A stretch of DNA of 64,000 nt, taken from NCBI GenBank assembly GCA_963921195.1, contig OY992538.1, forward strand, positions 84,257,904-84,321,903, in the 5' to 3' direction. The position numbers and the translations under genes were made by a program. The DNA is from Pegoplata infirma (taxonomy: Eukaryota > Arthropoda > Insecta > Diptera > Anthomyiidae). The notes beneath the pieces are model-generated. The model made no database searches. It was not told the DNA's origin and was given only the letters and a program-made list of their open reading frames with translations. Below, one piece after another: positions 1 through 10,021 of this stretch (within the stretch, counting starts at the first letter, position 1; every line of letters begins with the position of its first letter).

Positions 1-322
1 AATAGCAAATAAATCCAAATATTAAAATTGCATAAAAAGTTGAAATACAGGCTTTTCTGGAATAACGGGACATTAAACATTTTTTACAAGAGTTTTGAGA
101 TCAGCTGGTGCTAATTTTACTAAATAGGTACCTTTTTCCAAAAAAAAAAAAAAAAAAAAATATGAATCTTTGTCCAAAATGTGTTAAGCATGTACTATAT
201 TTAGTTTAAAGTTTGTCTTAACTCTGAATACAAATACTGCTAAAAAATATTTTTTTTAAAAAGGGGTTTTCAAAAAAAAAAAAAAAACACATCCCTCAAG
301 CAAAAATTCGACTCACTCTCTA
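1..322. other. AT-rich sequence without recognisable gene
   Basis: Poly-A/T runs and no open frame of note. The last bases before 323 (CTCACTCTCTA) resemble the bases after 1540 (TAGACACTCACTC), which suits a flank of the MITE that follows. Nothing else can be supported. Confidence 0.5.
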
Positions 323-1540
323 CACTGAGGGAAAAAAAACATATTTAAATCAAATATTTTCATGTTTATTTTAAGTATGCTACATATTTTTGGAAAAATT
401 TAAATTTTAATATTCTTTTTGATTGATTTAAACAAAATATGTTTGTTTTAAAATTGCATACAATTTTAATTTAAAATTGATCAGTTTAAATTTAATATGC
501 TGTCATTAAAAGTCGTTAAAAATTTAAAATAATCTTATTCGAATATTTGTATTAAAAACAATATTTTTCGTGGTTATTTTAAAGTTGAACAATTTTGTTT
601 TTTGACATTTAAAGTTTTTTTTTCAAGAAATATAGTAATGTTGGGCAATTTTATTTTAAGTAGATACAATGTTAAAATATTTTTTCATTTAAAAAAGACG
701 CACATTTTTCACATCTCTAAATGTGACGAGTTTTAAGTGAAATTAATTAAATTAACGAAATAAAATTAAAAATTAAAAAACTAAAGTGAAAAATAATATT
801 ATTAACAATAAAAACAAAAATAAAACTGAAAAAAAAAAGTAAAAAACCAAGTGAAAAATTAAAGACAAAGAAAACGAGGAGGGGGTGTATTTATGTATGT
901 AATTAGCAGAAAATGAAAACTTCTAACTTTTTTTTTTATATATGGTATATAGTATTAATTTAAGTGTGTTTATTTTTGGTATTTAATTACATTTGTTGTA
1001 ATTAGATGTAGTGCTACAATTAGGGTAGAAGTACATCCAAGGCTTTGACTTTGATTTTTTTATGTATAGCAAAAAATAAAGCCAACAAGCAATATTTAAA
1101 TCCAAAGCCTTGGATGTAATTCTACCCTTAGATGTACAATTAGAGTAGTGTTAATTTTTTTTTTTGCTGTGTTATTAAAAAATATTGTAAAAATAATTTG
1201 AAAATAAAAAAAACTTAAACAAAAATATGTATTGTTTTATTTTAAATTTCATGGTTTGTAGGTAAGTAAAAAGCTGCAAAAGAAAAAAATTTCCCATATT
1301 TAAATTAATATTGGTCAACTTTAAATTAAAATTTGTTGCATATTTAAATTTAGCATGGCCAATTTTAAAACAATATTGTTACATATTAATTTTAACATGT
1401 TGTCTAGAAATCTTGTCATGTTAAAAACAACTAGAAACATATTTGAATTAAATAAAAACAAACTTTGTTCTATTTCGTCACTGTTTTATATTTAATTTAA
1501 AGTTGTTTCTGTTTGATTTTAATATTTTTTTTTCTTAGTG
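323..1540. mobile_element. MITE with CACTGAG/CTTAGTG termini
   Basis: The left end reads CACTGAGGGAAAAAAAA and the right end TTTTTTTTTCTTAGTG, an imperfect terminal inverted repeat. Both ends are flanked by TA, the target duplication expected for Tc1/mariner-type transposition. The interior is AT-rich with many short TTTAAATT-like inverted repeats and no coding capacity. Boundaries are read directly; class assignment is inferred from the TA duplication. Confidence 0.5.
1020..1130. repeat. Short inverted repeat (hairpin), about 27-bp arms
   Basis: The left arm (1021-1047, TAGGGTAGAAGTACATCCAA followed by GGCTTTG) is matched by the complementary right arm (1101-1129), with one or two mismatches and a loop of about 50 nt. 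It lies inside the 323-1540 MITE. It may be a small nested MITE or a transcribed hairpin; the sequence does not decide. Confidence 0.6.
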
Positions 1541-1559
1541 TAGACACTCACTCAGAATT

Positions 1560-2330
1560 TTTCAACTCAAAATCACGTGATTTAAATGAAAATCACTTTT
1601 TTGTGTCACGCAAATCACGGGACCAGCGACCATCTCCAATTCAAATACATAAACAAGAGACAAGTGTCTTTTCATTTGTTTAATCTATAACATCTGTAAA
1701 TTTTATTTAAAATGAAGTGTCCACCCTTGAAAAAGTTTCCTTGTAGGTCTCAATCCAAAAAGTTTCAAGGCACTTATTTATTACCTTAATATAGTCACTT
1801 GACTTAAATGAAAATCACTCTATAACCAAATGATTTAAATGAAAATCACTCACGCTCACGCGTGAATCACGGGACCAGAGACCATCTCCAATTCAAATAC
1901 TTAAACAAAAGGCAAGTGTCTCTTCATTTGATTCATCTATAACATCTGTAAATTTTGTTAAAAATGAAGTGTCCAACCCTGAAATAGTTTCCTTGTAGGT
2001 CCGATTTCAAAAAGTTTCAAGTCACTTATTTATTACCCTAATATAGTACTTAATACTCTATAATCACGTGATTTAAATAAAAATCGCTCACGCCTGAATC
2101 ACTTGGTTTTTGGAGTCACGCAAATTACGGGATCACAGACCATCTCTAATTCAAATACATAAACAAACGACAAGTTTCTCTTCATTTGTTTCATCTATAA
2201 CATCTGTAAATATTATTAAAAATGAAGTGTCCACCCTGAAATAGTTTCCTTGTAGGTTCGATTTCAAAAACTTTCAAGGCACTTATTTATTACCTTAATA
2301 TATGCTTATATTCTGAATTTCAAAAAAATC
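1560..2330. repeat. Direct tandem repeat, about 255-bp unit, three copies
   Basis: The phrase GACCATCTCCAATTCAAATA recurs at about 1627, 1879 and (one change) 2138, and each is followed by the same CATCTGTAAAT...AATGAAGTGTCCA block. Each unit carries ATTTAAATGAAAATCAC motifs. The period varies from about 250 to 260 bp. No coding frame is preserved between units, so this is non-coding satellite-like sequence. Confidence 0.7.
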
Positions 2331-3022
2331 GGTTAACATTACGACCTGTAGAGACTTTTGGCCAAAAAACCTACCATCTCGCCCCAGTGTGCACTGTGGG
2401 GCGGACAGAAGGACGACTTACGTAAATTAATTAATATTAACGACAAAACCTTTTGCATACAAATACCAAAACCGATATAAGATAAATACCAATACTTATT
2501 AAAAACCGATTCCGATTCGAGGCTAAAACCAATACCAATACCCAATACCTAAATAATTCAAAACCAATACCGAAACCTATACCAATACTAATATAATTTT
2601 AAAAACCAATACCAATACTTTTATCGAATTGGTACCTTTCCTTGCTCAAAATTTATCTATTTATTTTTTTTTTTTAAGTTTAAAAAAGTTTTAATTTTTT
2701 TACAAAAAAAACAAAAAACTTGTTTTTTCAAACTTTACCAAACATATTTATGTCTCAAAAACATAGGAAAATTTTATAAAGACGATTACAAACTTTCATA
2801 TACATACACAAAAAACTATAAACTAAACGAGAATTCAAAAAACTATGAGAGTTTAAAAAAAAATAAAAAAACTATTAAATTTTTATTAAATTATTTACTT
2901 AAATTGTTTTTAAAATTTTTGAGTAAATTTTTAATTGCGTCAATTAAAAAATTACTCAATTTTTGTTTTTAAATTTAAACAAGTGATTACTCAAATTAGT
3001 TTCCTCCATATTATTTTCTGTG
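2331..3022. repeat. Degenerate CCAATACC repeat and AT-rich spacer
   Basis: From about 2455 to 2640 the bases ACCAATACC recur every 6-20 bases with variants (ACCGATA, ACCGAAACC). A similar cluster runs off the right end of the window (63915-64000). The rest, 2640-3022, is A/T-rich with poly-T and poly-A runs and shows no gene. Confidence 0.5.
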
Positions 3023-3403
3023 CACTTAAAAAATTATGTCATTAACTGTTTGTAGTTTATTTAAAAAATTTTACGTTTAGTCATTTTTAAAAGTAAAAAC
3101 ATTTGTTTGATATTCAATTTTTATTAATGACTACTTCTGTCCTTTGTTTCAAAAATAACACACTAAAAAATAAAGACTTTCATTAACATTTAATTTTTAA
3201 AGTCATTTATTTTTGTTCTGTAAGTAAAAACTACTGATTATTCTTTAAATTTTTAATGATTTGTGTAAGTAACTTTTTTTTAAATTGTTGGTATTTTTTT
3301 AAAGATATATCATTAGTTTTTACCAACACAAGTAGGTTATTTTTTTGTAGAAAAAAAAAATTCAAAAAATTATTTATAGAAATATAAAAACATGTTTGTA
3401 TCA

Positions 3404-3563
3404 AGTGACTTTGGCTCGATGGGTAGAGTGTCTGGCCAGAATGTAGTTGATTGCAAGATCGATTCCCCAAAATTTTATTAAAAATTTTTAAAAAAATATT
3501 TCAATAGAAAATTGTAAAAAATAACCTACGAAATCATTAATTTTTAATGTTTTCGTAGGTTAT
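3404..3563 (+). repeat. tRNA-derived SINE-like segment plus hairpin
   Basis: TGGCTCGATGG (3412-3422) fits the RNA polymerase III box A consensus and AGATCGATTCC (3456-3466) fits box B at 9 of 11 positions, 44 bases apart. A second copy lies at 15285-15339. About 55 bases downstream is a hairpin, ATAACCTACGAAA (3521-3533) pairing with 3551-3563. A functional tRNA fold is not evident, so a tRNA-derived repeat is the likelier reading; it could be chance. Confidence 0.4.
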
Positions 3564-3868
3564 TTTTTTGAAATTTGTTGGTAAAAAAACTGAACTATCA
3601 TTAATTTTTAATGTTTTCGTTGGTTATTTTTTTCGAATTTGTTGGTAAAAAAGAATGAAGAAACCGTAATTTTTTAATGTTTAATGTTATTTATTTTAGA
3701 AAATTTTTCAACAGTAAAAAATAAATGTAGATGTTTTTCAAACTAATGAATAATTACTGGGATGGTTTTCAATTGTTTATTCACTAGTTTTAAGTGTGTT
3801 TTTCATTTGTTTTTGCCTACAAAATATTTTGAGTGTAATTTATTTATTATGCTTTTTGCACTTTAGTA

Positions 3869-4555
3869 CCCGAGTAAAAATGTTTATATGATGCAATATA
3901 TATTGATATGTAATACAATATATAATTAAACGCAATTTGATCCGAAAAATGGTGGATGTTTTTGCATTAAAAAAGATCAATTTGTATAAAATATGATTTG
4001 ATTTCATCCGAGTTTTGACCAGACACTGCCATATATTAGTGGATCTAATTAGATCTAATTGCATAAAAACATGTAAAATTCTGGTGTTTTTTGGTTTGGG
4101 TTGAGTTACACCACAGGTCAACGATACATTCACCAAACATATAATTTTCTTAAAAAAAAAATGTTCGGGTACGCTTCGAACCAGATAGGTGATATACATA
4201 ACCCTAACAAGGAAATGTTTAGGAACATTTTAAAAAGTTTCTTATACTTTGCCTTAAAAACTTAGAAAATTGTTGGTTAAATGGAAACATATAGTGTTAT
4301 ATATGGAACAGAATTGGATATATATAATTTTATATTAAATTATACAGAAAGACAAATTTTGTATTGACCCTCATGTAATTTTATATAATTATATCAACCG
4401 TACACCTTTTAATCCGAATCATGATTCAATTATATATTACTACATATGACTACATTAGAAAAATTTAGAAAATATCTCACGGATGTATAATCATATATAA
4501 TTTATTATGTTTGTGTCAAGTTATGTATTGTAATATATATTTATTTTTACTCGGG
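3869..4555 (+). mobile_element. MITE, CCCGAGTAAAAA termini, copy 1
   Basis: It starts CCCGAGTAAAAATG and ends TTTTTACTCGGG. It is about 690 bp and closely matches the copy at 4694-5365 in the same orientation. Both contain GATCTAATTAGATCTAATTG and the phrase TACGCTTCGAACCAGATAGG. The apparent open frames on the minus strand are not conserved beyond these copies' shared sequence and show no domain. Confidence 0.65.
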
Positions 4556-4693
4556 CATGTGAAAAATACCATTTCCATTTTTTTTATGAATTAAAGAAGA
4601 AAATAGTTACATGATTTTTAAATAATTTTACAAACACAACTAAATACCTCTGAAATACTGATTAAATGGTGTAATTTAAATATTTTATGGTAT

Positions 4694-5365
4694 CCCGAGT
4701 AAAAAAATTTATATGATGCAATATATAATGATATGTAACACAATATATATTTTTACGCAATTTGATCCGAATAATGGTGGATGTTTTTGCATTAAAAAAG
4801 ATCAACTTGTATAAAATATGATTTGATTTCATCCGAGTTTTGACCAGACATTCCCATATATTGGTGGATCTAATTAGATCTAATTGCATAAAAACTTATA
4901 AAATCCTGGTGTTTTTGGGTTTGGGTTAACGATACATTCACCAAACATATAATTTTCTAAAACAAAAAAATGTTTGGGTACGCTTCGAACCAGATAGGTG
5001 ATATACATAACCCTAACAAAGAAATGTTTAGGAACATTTTAAAAAGTTTCTTATACTTTGTCTAAAAAATTTAGAAAATTTTTGGTTAATTGGAAACATA
5101 TACAGTTTTATATGGAACAGAATAAGCTATATATAATTTTATGTTAAATTATACAGAAAATCAAATTTTGTATTGACCCTCATATAATTTTAAATAATTA
5201 TATCAACCGTACACCTTATAATCCGAATCATGATTAAATTATATATAACTACATATGACTGTATTTAAAAAATTTAGAAAATATCTCAAGCGATGTATAA
5301 TCATATATGATTTATTATGTTTGCATCAAGTTATATATTGTTATATATGATTATTTTTACTCGGG
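4694..5365 (+). mobile_element. MITE, CCCGAGTAAAAA termini, copy 2
   Basis: Second copy of the element at 3869-4555, same orientation, about 670 bp, ending TTTTTACTCGGG at 5365. It differs by small indels, for example loss of a GAGTTACACCACAGGTC block. A terminus of the same family (TTTTTTACTCGGG) is also at 31537-31549. Confidence 0.65.
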
Positions 5366-5707
5366 TAATACCATATTCTCATTACTTTAATGGTTTTTTT
5401 TAAATCCACGCCCACAAAAGGGGAATGACTTTACTGATTACTTTTTAAAATAACCTACAAACAGTTAATGACATAATTTTCTTAGTGTACGAGGTTTTTT
5501 TATTTCGTTAAGGGGGACTTTTTCCCCCTGGCCCGATTTTGCCCAATTCCGAACTTAACCGGCCTATGAACATGTGACATTTTCGTGCAAATTTTCAGGA
5601 GTCTAGCTCTTTTATTTTGGACTGAATCGTGTTTTATACAGAAGGACGGACGGACGGACGGACATTCATAGAACGACTTAGAATCGATCATAGATCAATA
5701 ATATATA

Positions 5708-7255
5708 TTAGGGCGGGTCGATATGTATGGTGCGAAAAAAAACTGAAAAATCGTATAGCAAAAACAAAATCTACAAGAAATTTTAAGAAACTTTTCCAAA
5801 CAAACCTTTGGTCTAAAATCAAACCCTACAACGCGCCTAACGACATGAAAATCCGTCCGTCCGTCTGTCTTTCTGTCTGTGTGAAACACGCTAACTTTCA
5901 AATGTTAGCGGAAGAATGAAAAATATATACGGCAAGCTGCTGAAGCATGGCGTATATATTTGTTATACTTCCAGTCAGATTAATACTAAATTTCAGCGAA
6001 ATCTGTCCAGTGGTTCATAAGTTCATAAGATGGGGAAATGTGGAATTTCAGATGGGTTTTAATCCGAACTCCCGTGTTGAAAAAAAAACGTCAAACACGC
6101 TTTGAAAAGGAATGGTAAGCCAAAAAAAAATATATTTTAGAAACTATTTTTGTCACTCAAAAAAAAAAAATATTATACTCAAAAAAAAAAAAAAATACAC
6201 TCAAAAAAATTTACACTAGATTTTTTTTACAAAAATTAAAAAAAAAAAAATTTTACTCAACATAAATTAAATACTAATGTAAAAAAAATATTCAGTTATC
6301 AAAAAATTTTTTCGAACACAGCTCTTTTTCTCTCCGATATGCAACTCTCCAATTTCATCCCACAAAAGTATCTATGTGTTTTTTTTTTTGACGAAATATC
6401 ATTATGATCCTCAATTACATATGTACCTTTATTTACTAAGAAAAATCCGCTGCACCAGCTCCCTTTGTAATTAACATACAAAGGCTTTGGAGGGAATCGA
6501 ACCCACTACCCCTGCCCTTACTTTCAGAGTATCACGCTACATGTTAATATACTGCAGCCCAATATAAAATAAATAATGGAGTAATATTATCATGGATTAA
6601 CGATAAAACCAGCGATTTATTGTTAAAATTTCTTATTATAATTTTTAGTCTGTGGCATTTTCATTACAAATCAATCTAATTATTTCTCAATTTCAAGGAT
6701 TATGTCTAATATACTTGCCGTTCATAATCCCAAAAATTGTACGAATTATATCCAGCGGCAATTAGTAAAACATTGCCGCTGGATATGTTCTTGCAGCATA
6801 TCGGTACATAAAACTATGTTTTCTTTACATCTGAGGTGTAGGGTATGTTCAGCAACTTTGTAGAAAATATTATGGCAAATATTTTTGTGAAACTTATTAA
6901 CCCTCTAACTCCCTCTCATAACGGTATTTTTTGACTCTATTCAAACAAATCGCAAAAAACACCCCGAAAGAGAGGGAGGGTGGGGATGCAATGTTCTACA
7001 AAAATGTTACCAATAAAATTTTACTATATACCTCAGAGCACACCAAAGCCCAAAAATTAACCCAAACACCAAAAAAGAGTCAAGTTCTATGTTTTGCTTA
7101 TGAAAAAAAGGACGGACGGACAAATCTTCATGTCGTTAGGCGTGGTATAGGGTTTGATTTTAGAAACATGGTTTCTTTGGGAAATGTTCTTAGAATTTCT
7201 GGTAGATTACGTTTTTGCTATACGATTTTTGACAAAAAAAATCGACCCGCCCTAA
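5708..7255. mobile_element. TIR element Y, copy 1
   Basis: The ends are TTAGGGCGGGTCGAT and ATCGACCCGCCCTAA. The inverted similarity extends inward for about 150 bp (5708-5860 against 7105-7255). It sits in the middle of a DINE-like element at an ATATATA site. It contains a hairpin with stem TATCCAGCGGCAA (6748-6785) and a tRNA-like box B. An inverted copy lies at 57268-60169. No transposase frame is present; it is non-autonomous. Confidence 0.6.
6480..6560 (-). repeat. tRNA-like segment with perfect box B inside Y
   Basis: On the minus strand GGTTCGATTCC (6493-6503) matches the pol III box B consensus exactly, preceded by TAGCGTGATAC as a possible weak box A. The same segment is in the second Y copy at 58460-58510. 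No cloverleaf can be closed, so it is read as a tRNA-derived remnant and not a tRNA gene. Confidence 0.4.
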
Positions 7256-7349
7256 TATATATACTTTATGGGGTCCCCGACCGATATTTTTATGCGTTAC
7301 AAACGGAATGACAAAGTGAGTATACCCCCATACTGTGGTTGGAGGGTAT

Positions 7350-8183
7350 AACAAGTAGAAAAGTTAAATTCGACTTGGCCGAATCTATGAATACCCTCCA
7401 CAATGCCCTTTTTAAGTGATAGTAAATTTGCTGACATGCAAAAATAAAATTTTTGATTAGAAATATTTTATTTTGTGTAAAAAAAAGTTTTTTTTAACTA
7501 ATTTTTGAAAAAAAACAAAATTTACTAAAATTTTTTTTGAGTGTAAACTTTTTTTTGAGTGTAAAATTTTTTTCGAGTTTTTTTTTTTTTTGTGTAAAAA
7601 TATTTTTGAGTGACAAAAATACGTTGTAAAATATTTTTGTGACTTACCAATGTTTTTAAAACAGGTTTAACGGGTTTTCAACAGATAAATTTAAGGTGAA
7701 GATAATCTGAAATTCACGGTTTTCCTAATAATTTTTGAACCACTGGTCCGATTTGGCTGAAATTCAATACAAACTAGGCCAGAAGAACAACAAATATATA
7801 TGCTAAGTTTCAGCATTCTCAGAAAGTTAGCGTGTTTTTTATCTCGTAAATTCACGAAAATACCCTAACCGAAATTCAGTCTTTTGCTCATAACTTTTGA
7901 ACCGATTTCGCTGGATTGCAATAACAACTTGACCAGGTAAATGCCCAACATATATGCCAAACTTCAGGTACCTCCGTAAAGTCTTTCAAAAGTTATCGTA
8001 TTTTCAACAGACAGACGGACAGACAGACGGACGGACTAACGGACATCGCAAGATCGTCTTAGATTCGATGTAGGATCATGAATATATATACTTTATGGGG
8101 TCCTAGTTCAATATTTCGAAGTGTTACAAACGGAATGACAAACTTATATATACCCTCGATCACTACAGTAGAGGGTATAAAAA
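7350..8183 (-). mobile_element. DINE-1/Helentron-like element B
   Basis: Read on the minus strand it begins TTTTATACCCTCTACTGTAG near 8183 and ends CTTGTT at 7350. It has the typical subterminal hairpin ATTCG-GCCAAGT-CGAAT (7369-7385), the TATACTTTATGGGGTCC phrase (8087-8103) and a GACA/GACG microsatellite (8010-8044). The family is non-autonomous and no Rep/helicase is encoded. It abuts the preceding DINE copy directly. Confidence 0.7.
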
Positions 8184-8547
8184 ATATATTTTCAAATTGA
8201 AGATTCCTGTGTTATTTTTCGTCTAAAGCGGAAGATATCTTTAATTATTTAAAACGTCTATAAATGTAGGATATTTACTTTATTATAGAGAGCATTACTA
8301 TTAAATCTCTATTAACATGAGTAAAGCTTTATAAAAAGCTTTTGTCAATAAATAAACACTTACAATGGAATACTGTATGCATCCATTGCTTTACAATAAA
8401 ACAGCAAATGGAGTACTAAAACCTTTTGCTGTCTCCTTTCTTATTGTACTTTATCTTTTAGAAAGAAGAAAAAGCTAGTCATAAATAATTATAAGTTGAA
8501 AAAAATAAATTAAATAATTTAAAATTAAAATAAACTCAAATTAATAA
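8184..8547. other. AT-rich spacer
   Basis: No gene seen. A weak internal inverted pattern (ATGGAATACT / AGCAAATGGAGTACT, 8364-8420) is the only structure noted. Confidence 0.4.
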
Positions 8548-8970
8548 GGGTTCAAGTTGAAAAAATGCAGAAGAAAAATTGAATTTTTAAAAATTATAGA
8601 CATTACTGGTATTTCCCGTACCGGTTTCAAACACCCCAGTTAGTGTTATCATCAGTAGGATTTTAAATGTCGGTTTGTCTTGTTAATGAAAACTGTTTTT
8701 TATATATGTGAATATTTATAGTTTCTACAGAATAAATTTTAACAGTTTCCAACACTACAATTCTATTTCTAGCAATTTCAACCTCACTTCATACTTTCTT
8801 TTAACTTTTTTGTGTCTTACATTATTTCGCAAGGGTTACCAACATGATCTGGAATTGCAGACACAAATGAAGGAATTTGCATTTTCTGACGTGCCTAATG
8901 GCGACATATTTTGTCAGTAATTTTATTCGATTTTTTCTGAAGTATATAGGGTTCAAGTTGAAAAAATGCA
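8548..8970. repeat. Segment bounded by 22-bp perfect direct repeats
   Basis: The 22 bases beginning GGGTTCAAGTTGAAAAAATG occur at 8548-8569 and 8949-8970. The 379 bases between start AGAAAAATTGAATTTTT after a variant base and contain GTTATCATCAGTAGGA (8645-8660), a phrase resembling CGTCATCAGTAGGA in the repeats at 23636 and 34670. A long target duplication of a retroposed fragment would explain this, as would a simple tandem duplication. A 70-codon frame at 8708-8920 has no recognisable domain. Confidence 0.45.
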
Positions 8971-9009
8971 TAAATATTCTTTGAAATTATAAATATAAAG
9001 ATCTACGGT

Positions 9010-9278
9010 TACACTTATAAAAAAATGATATTATTGAAAAAATCAGTAGATATATTTCCTATATGTATAAACCAATTCACACTTAAAGGCCCTATCGGTC
9101 TGCTATCCAAAACAGTTACAAAATTTAAAATCAATTAAAAAGTTTCTGAATTACACAAGGTTAAGTGAGGAATTAGAGAGTGCCTGGCAACTTTAATGAA
9201 TATTTTTGTGATCTACGTGACAAAACCAACAACCTATACGATGTCACATCAAAATTATTTTTGCAATGTAGCACAGTG
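9010..9278. mobile_element. Single arm of the CACTGTGCTAC palindromic element
   Basis: Bases from about 9078 (CCAATTCACACTTAAAGGCC) to GTAGCACAGTG at 9278 match the right arm of the palindromic element at 24577-25846, including CCTATC...TATCCAAAACAGTT and GAGTGCCTGGCAA. The left arm is absent, so this is a truncated copy. Confidence 0.6.
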
Positions 9279-9471
9279 TTATTATTTGCAATAATCCTAT
9301 TATAAAGATTGTTGTATACCATATGTTTGTACAATACAATAAACAAACACAAAGTAATTGATAAGAAAATTTAAAAGATTAATAAATAAAAGTTATTAAA
9401 TGCATATTTTAAGGATTTTAAAAATTTTGTATACAATGACACATTTCTTAAAATAAAACTTAATATTAACA

Positions 9472-9986
9472 GGCCTATTCACAGTAATGACTGGTTATGG
9501 GGTCAGTCTTAGTGAAATCAATCAAAAATAGCTAAAAATTTTCGTGACCCCCTCCGATTTTGATGAAATTTGGTTTAGTTGTAACACTAAGTGATAAACT
9601 AATGCACACTTAAGTAAAGTAAACAGTGGGCGAAAACACGGAGGGTCAAAATTTCCCCCAAAATCTCCCAGTCGCGACACTTTGCACCGTAAAAACTTAA
9701 TATCGTTGGTTCTATTATAGCTAGAAAGCCCATTTTTGGTTTGTTTTGAAGCTCGTAATATGCTCTACAAGACCTACCATAACCAAAAAATTTTCGAAAA
9801 AAATAAGGGTTACCTCCCTTATTTTAAGGTCGAGATATACGGAGGAGAAAATGGGGAGGATGGTATCCCCCGATTTTTTTTTTTTTGCTTGATAATCTTT
9901 TAGAGAAAGTCCTAAAGAATATATTCTAAAATTTTTAAGTTGGGACAACAATGGGATCGCTCAAAATCAAAATTTTTTTGAAAAAT

Positions 9987-10021
<35 letters not shown>

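Larger units (their letters stand above)
3023..5487. mobile_element. TIR element hosting two CCCGAG MITEs
   Basis: The left end contains AATTATGTCATTAACTGTTT followed by GTAG; the right end contains its complement CTACAAACAGTTAATGACAT followed by AATTTT, giving a TIR of about 35 bp ending near CACT/AGTG. Two MITEs at 3869-4555 and 4694-5365 lie inside. A related single arm is at 12168-12420 and a related interior at about 15200-15600. No transposase is visible. Confidence 0.5.
5490..7349 (-). mobile_element. DINE-1/Helentron-like element, interrupted
   Basis: The left part (5509-5707) holds CCCGATTTTGCCCA, TTTATTTTGGACTG and a GGAC microsatellite (5643-5663). The right part (7256-7349) holds TATACTTTATGGGGTC, CGGAATGACAAAGTGAGTAT and GTTGGAGGGTATA, the 5' terminal pattern of these elements in minus orientation. 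The two parts are separated by TIR element Y. A close relative without Y is at 15790-16089. Confidence 0.55.

Noticed and set aside
3840..4199. 119-codon minus-strand frame with a 75-codon counterpart at 4662
   Set aside because: The shared peptide simply reflects two copies of one MITE; the second is shorter through an indel and no domain is seen.
6480..6560. Functional tRNA gene
   Set aside because: Box B is perfect, but acceptor, D and anticodon stems cannot be closed around it.
8708..8920. 70-codon frame in the direct-repeat segment
   Set aside because: No recognisable motif; length is within chance for a window this size.
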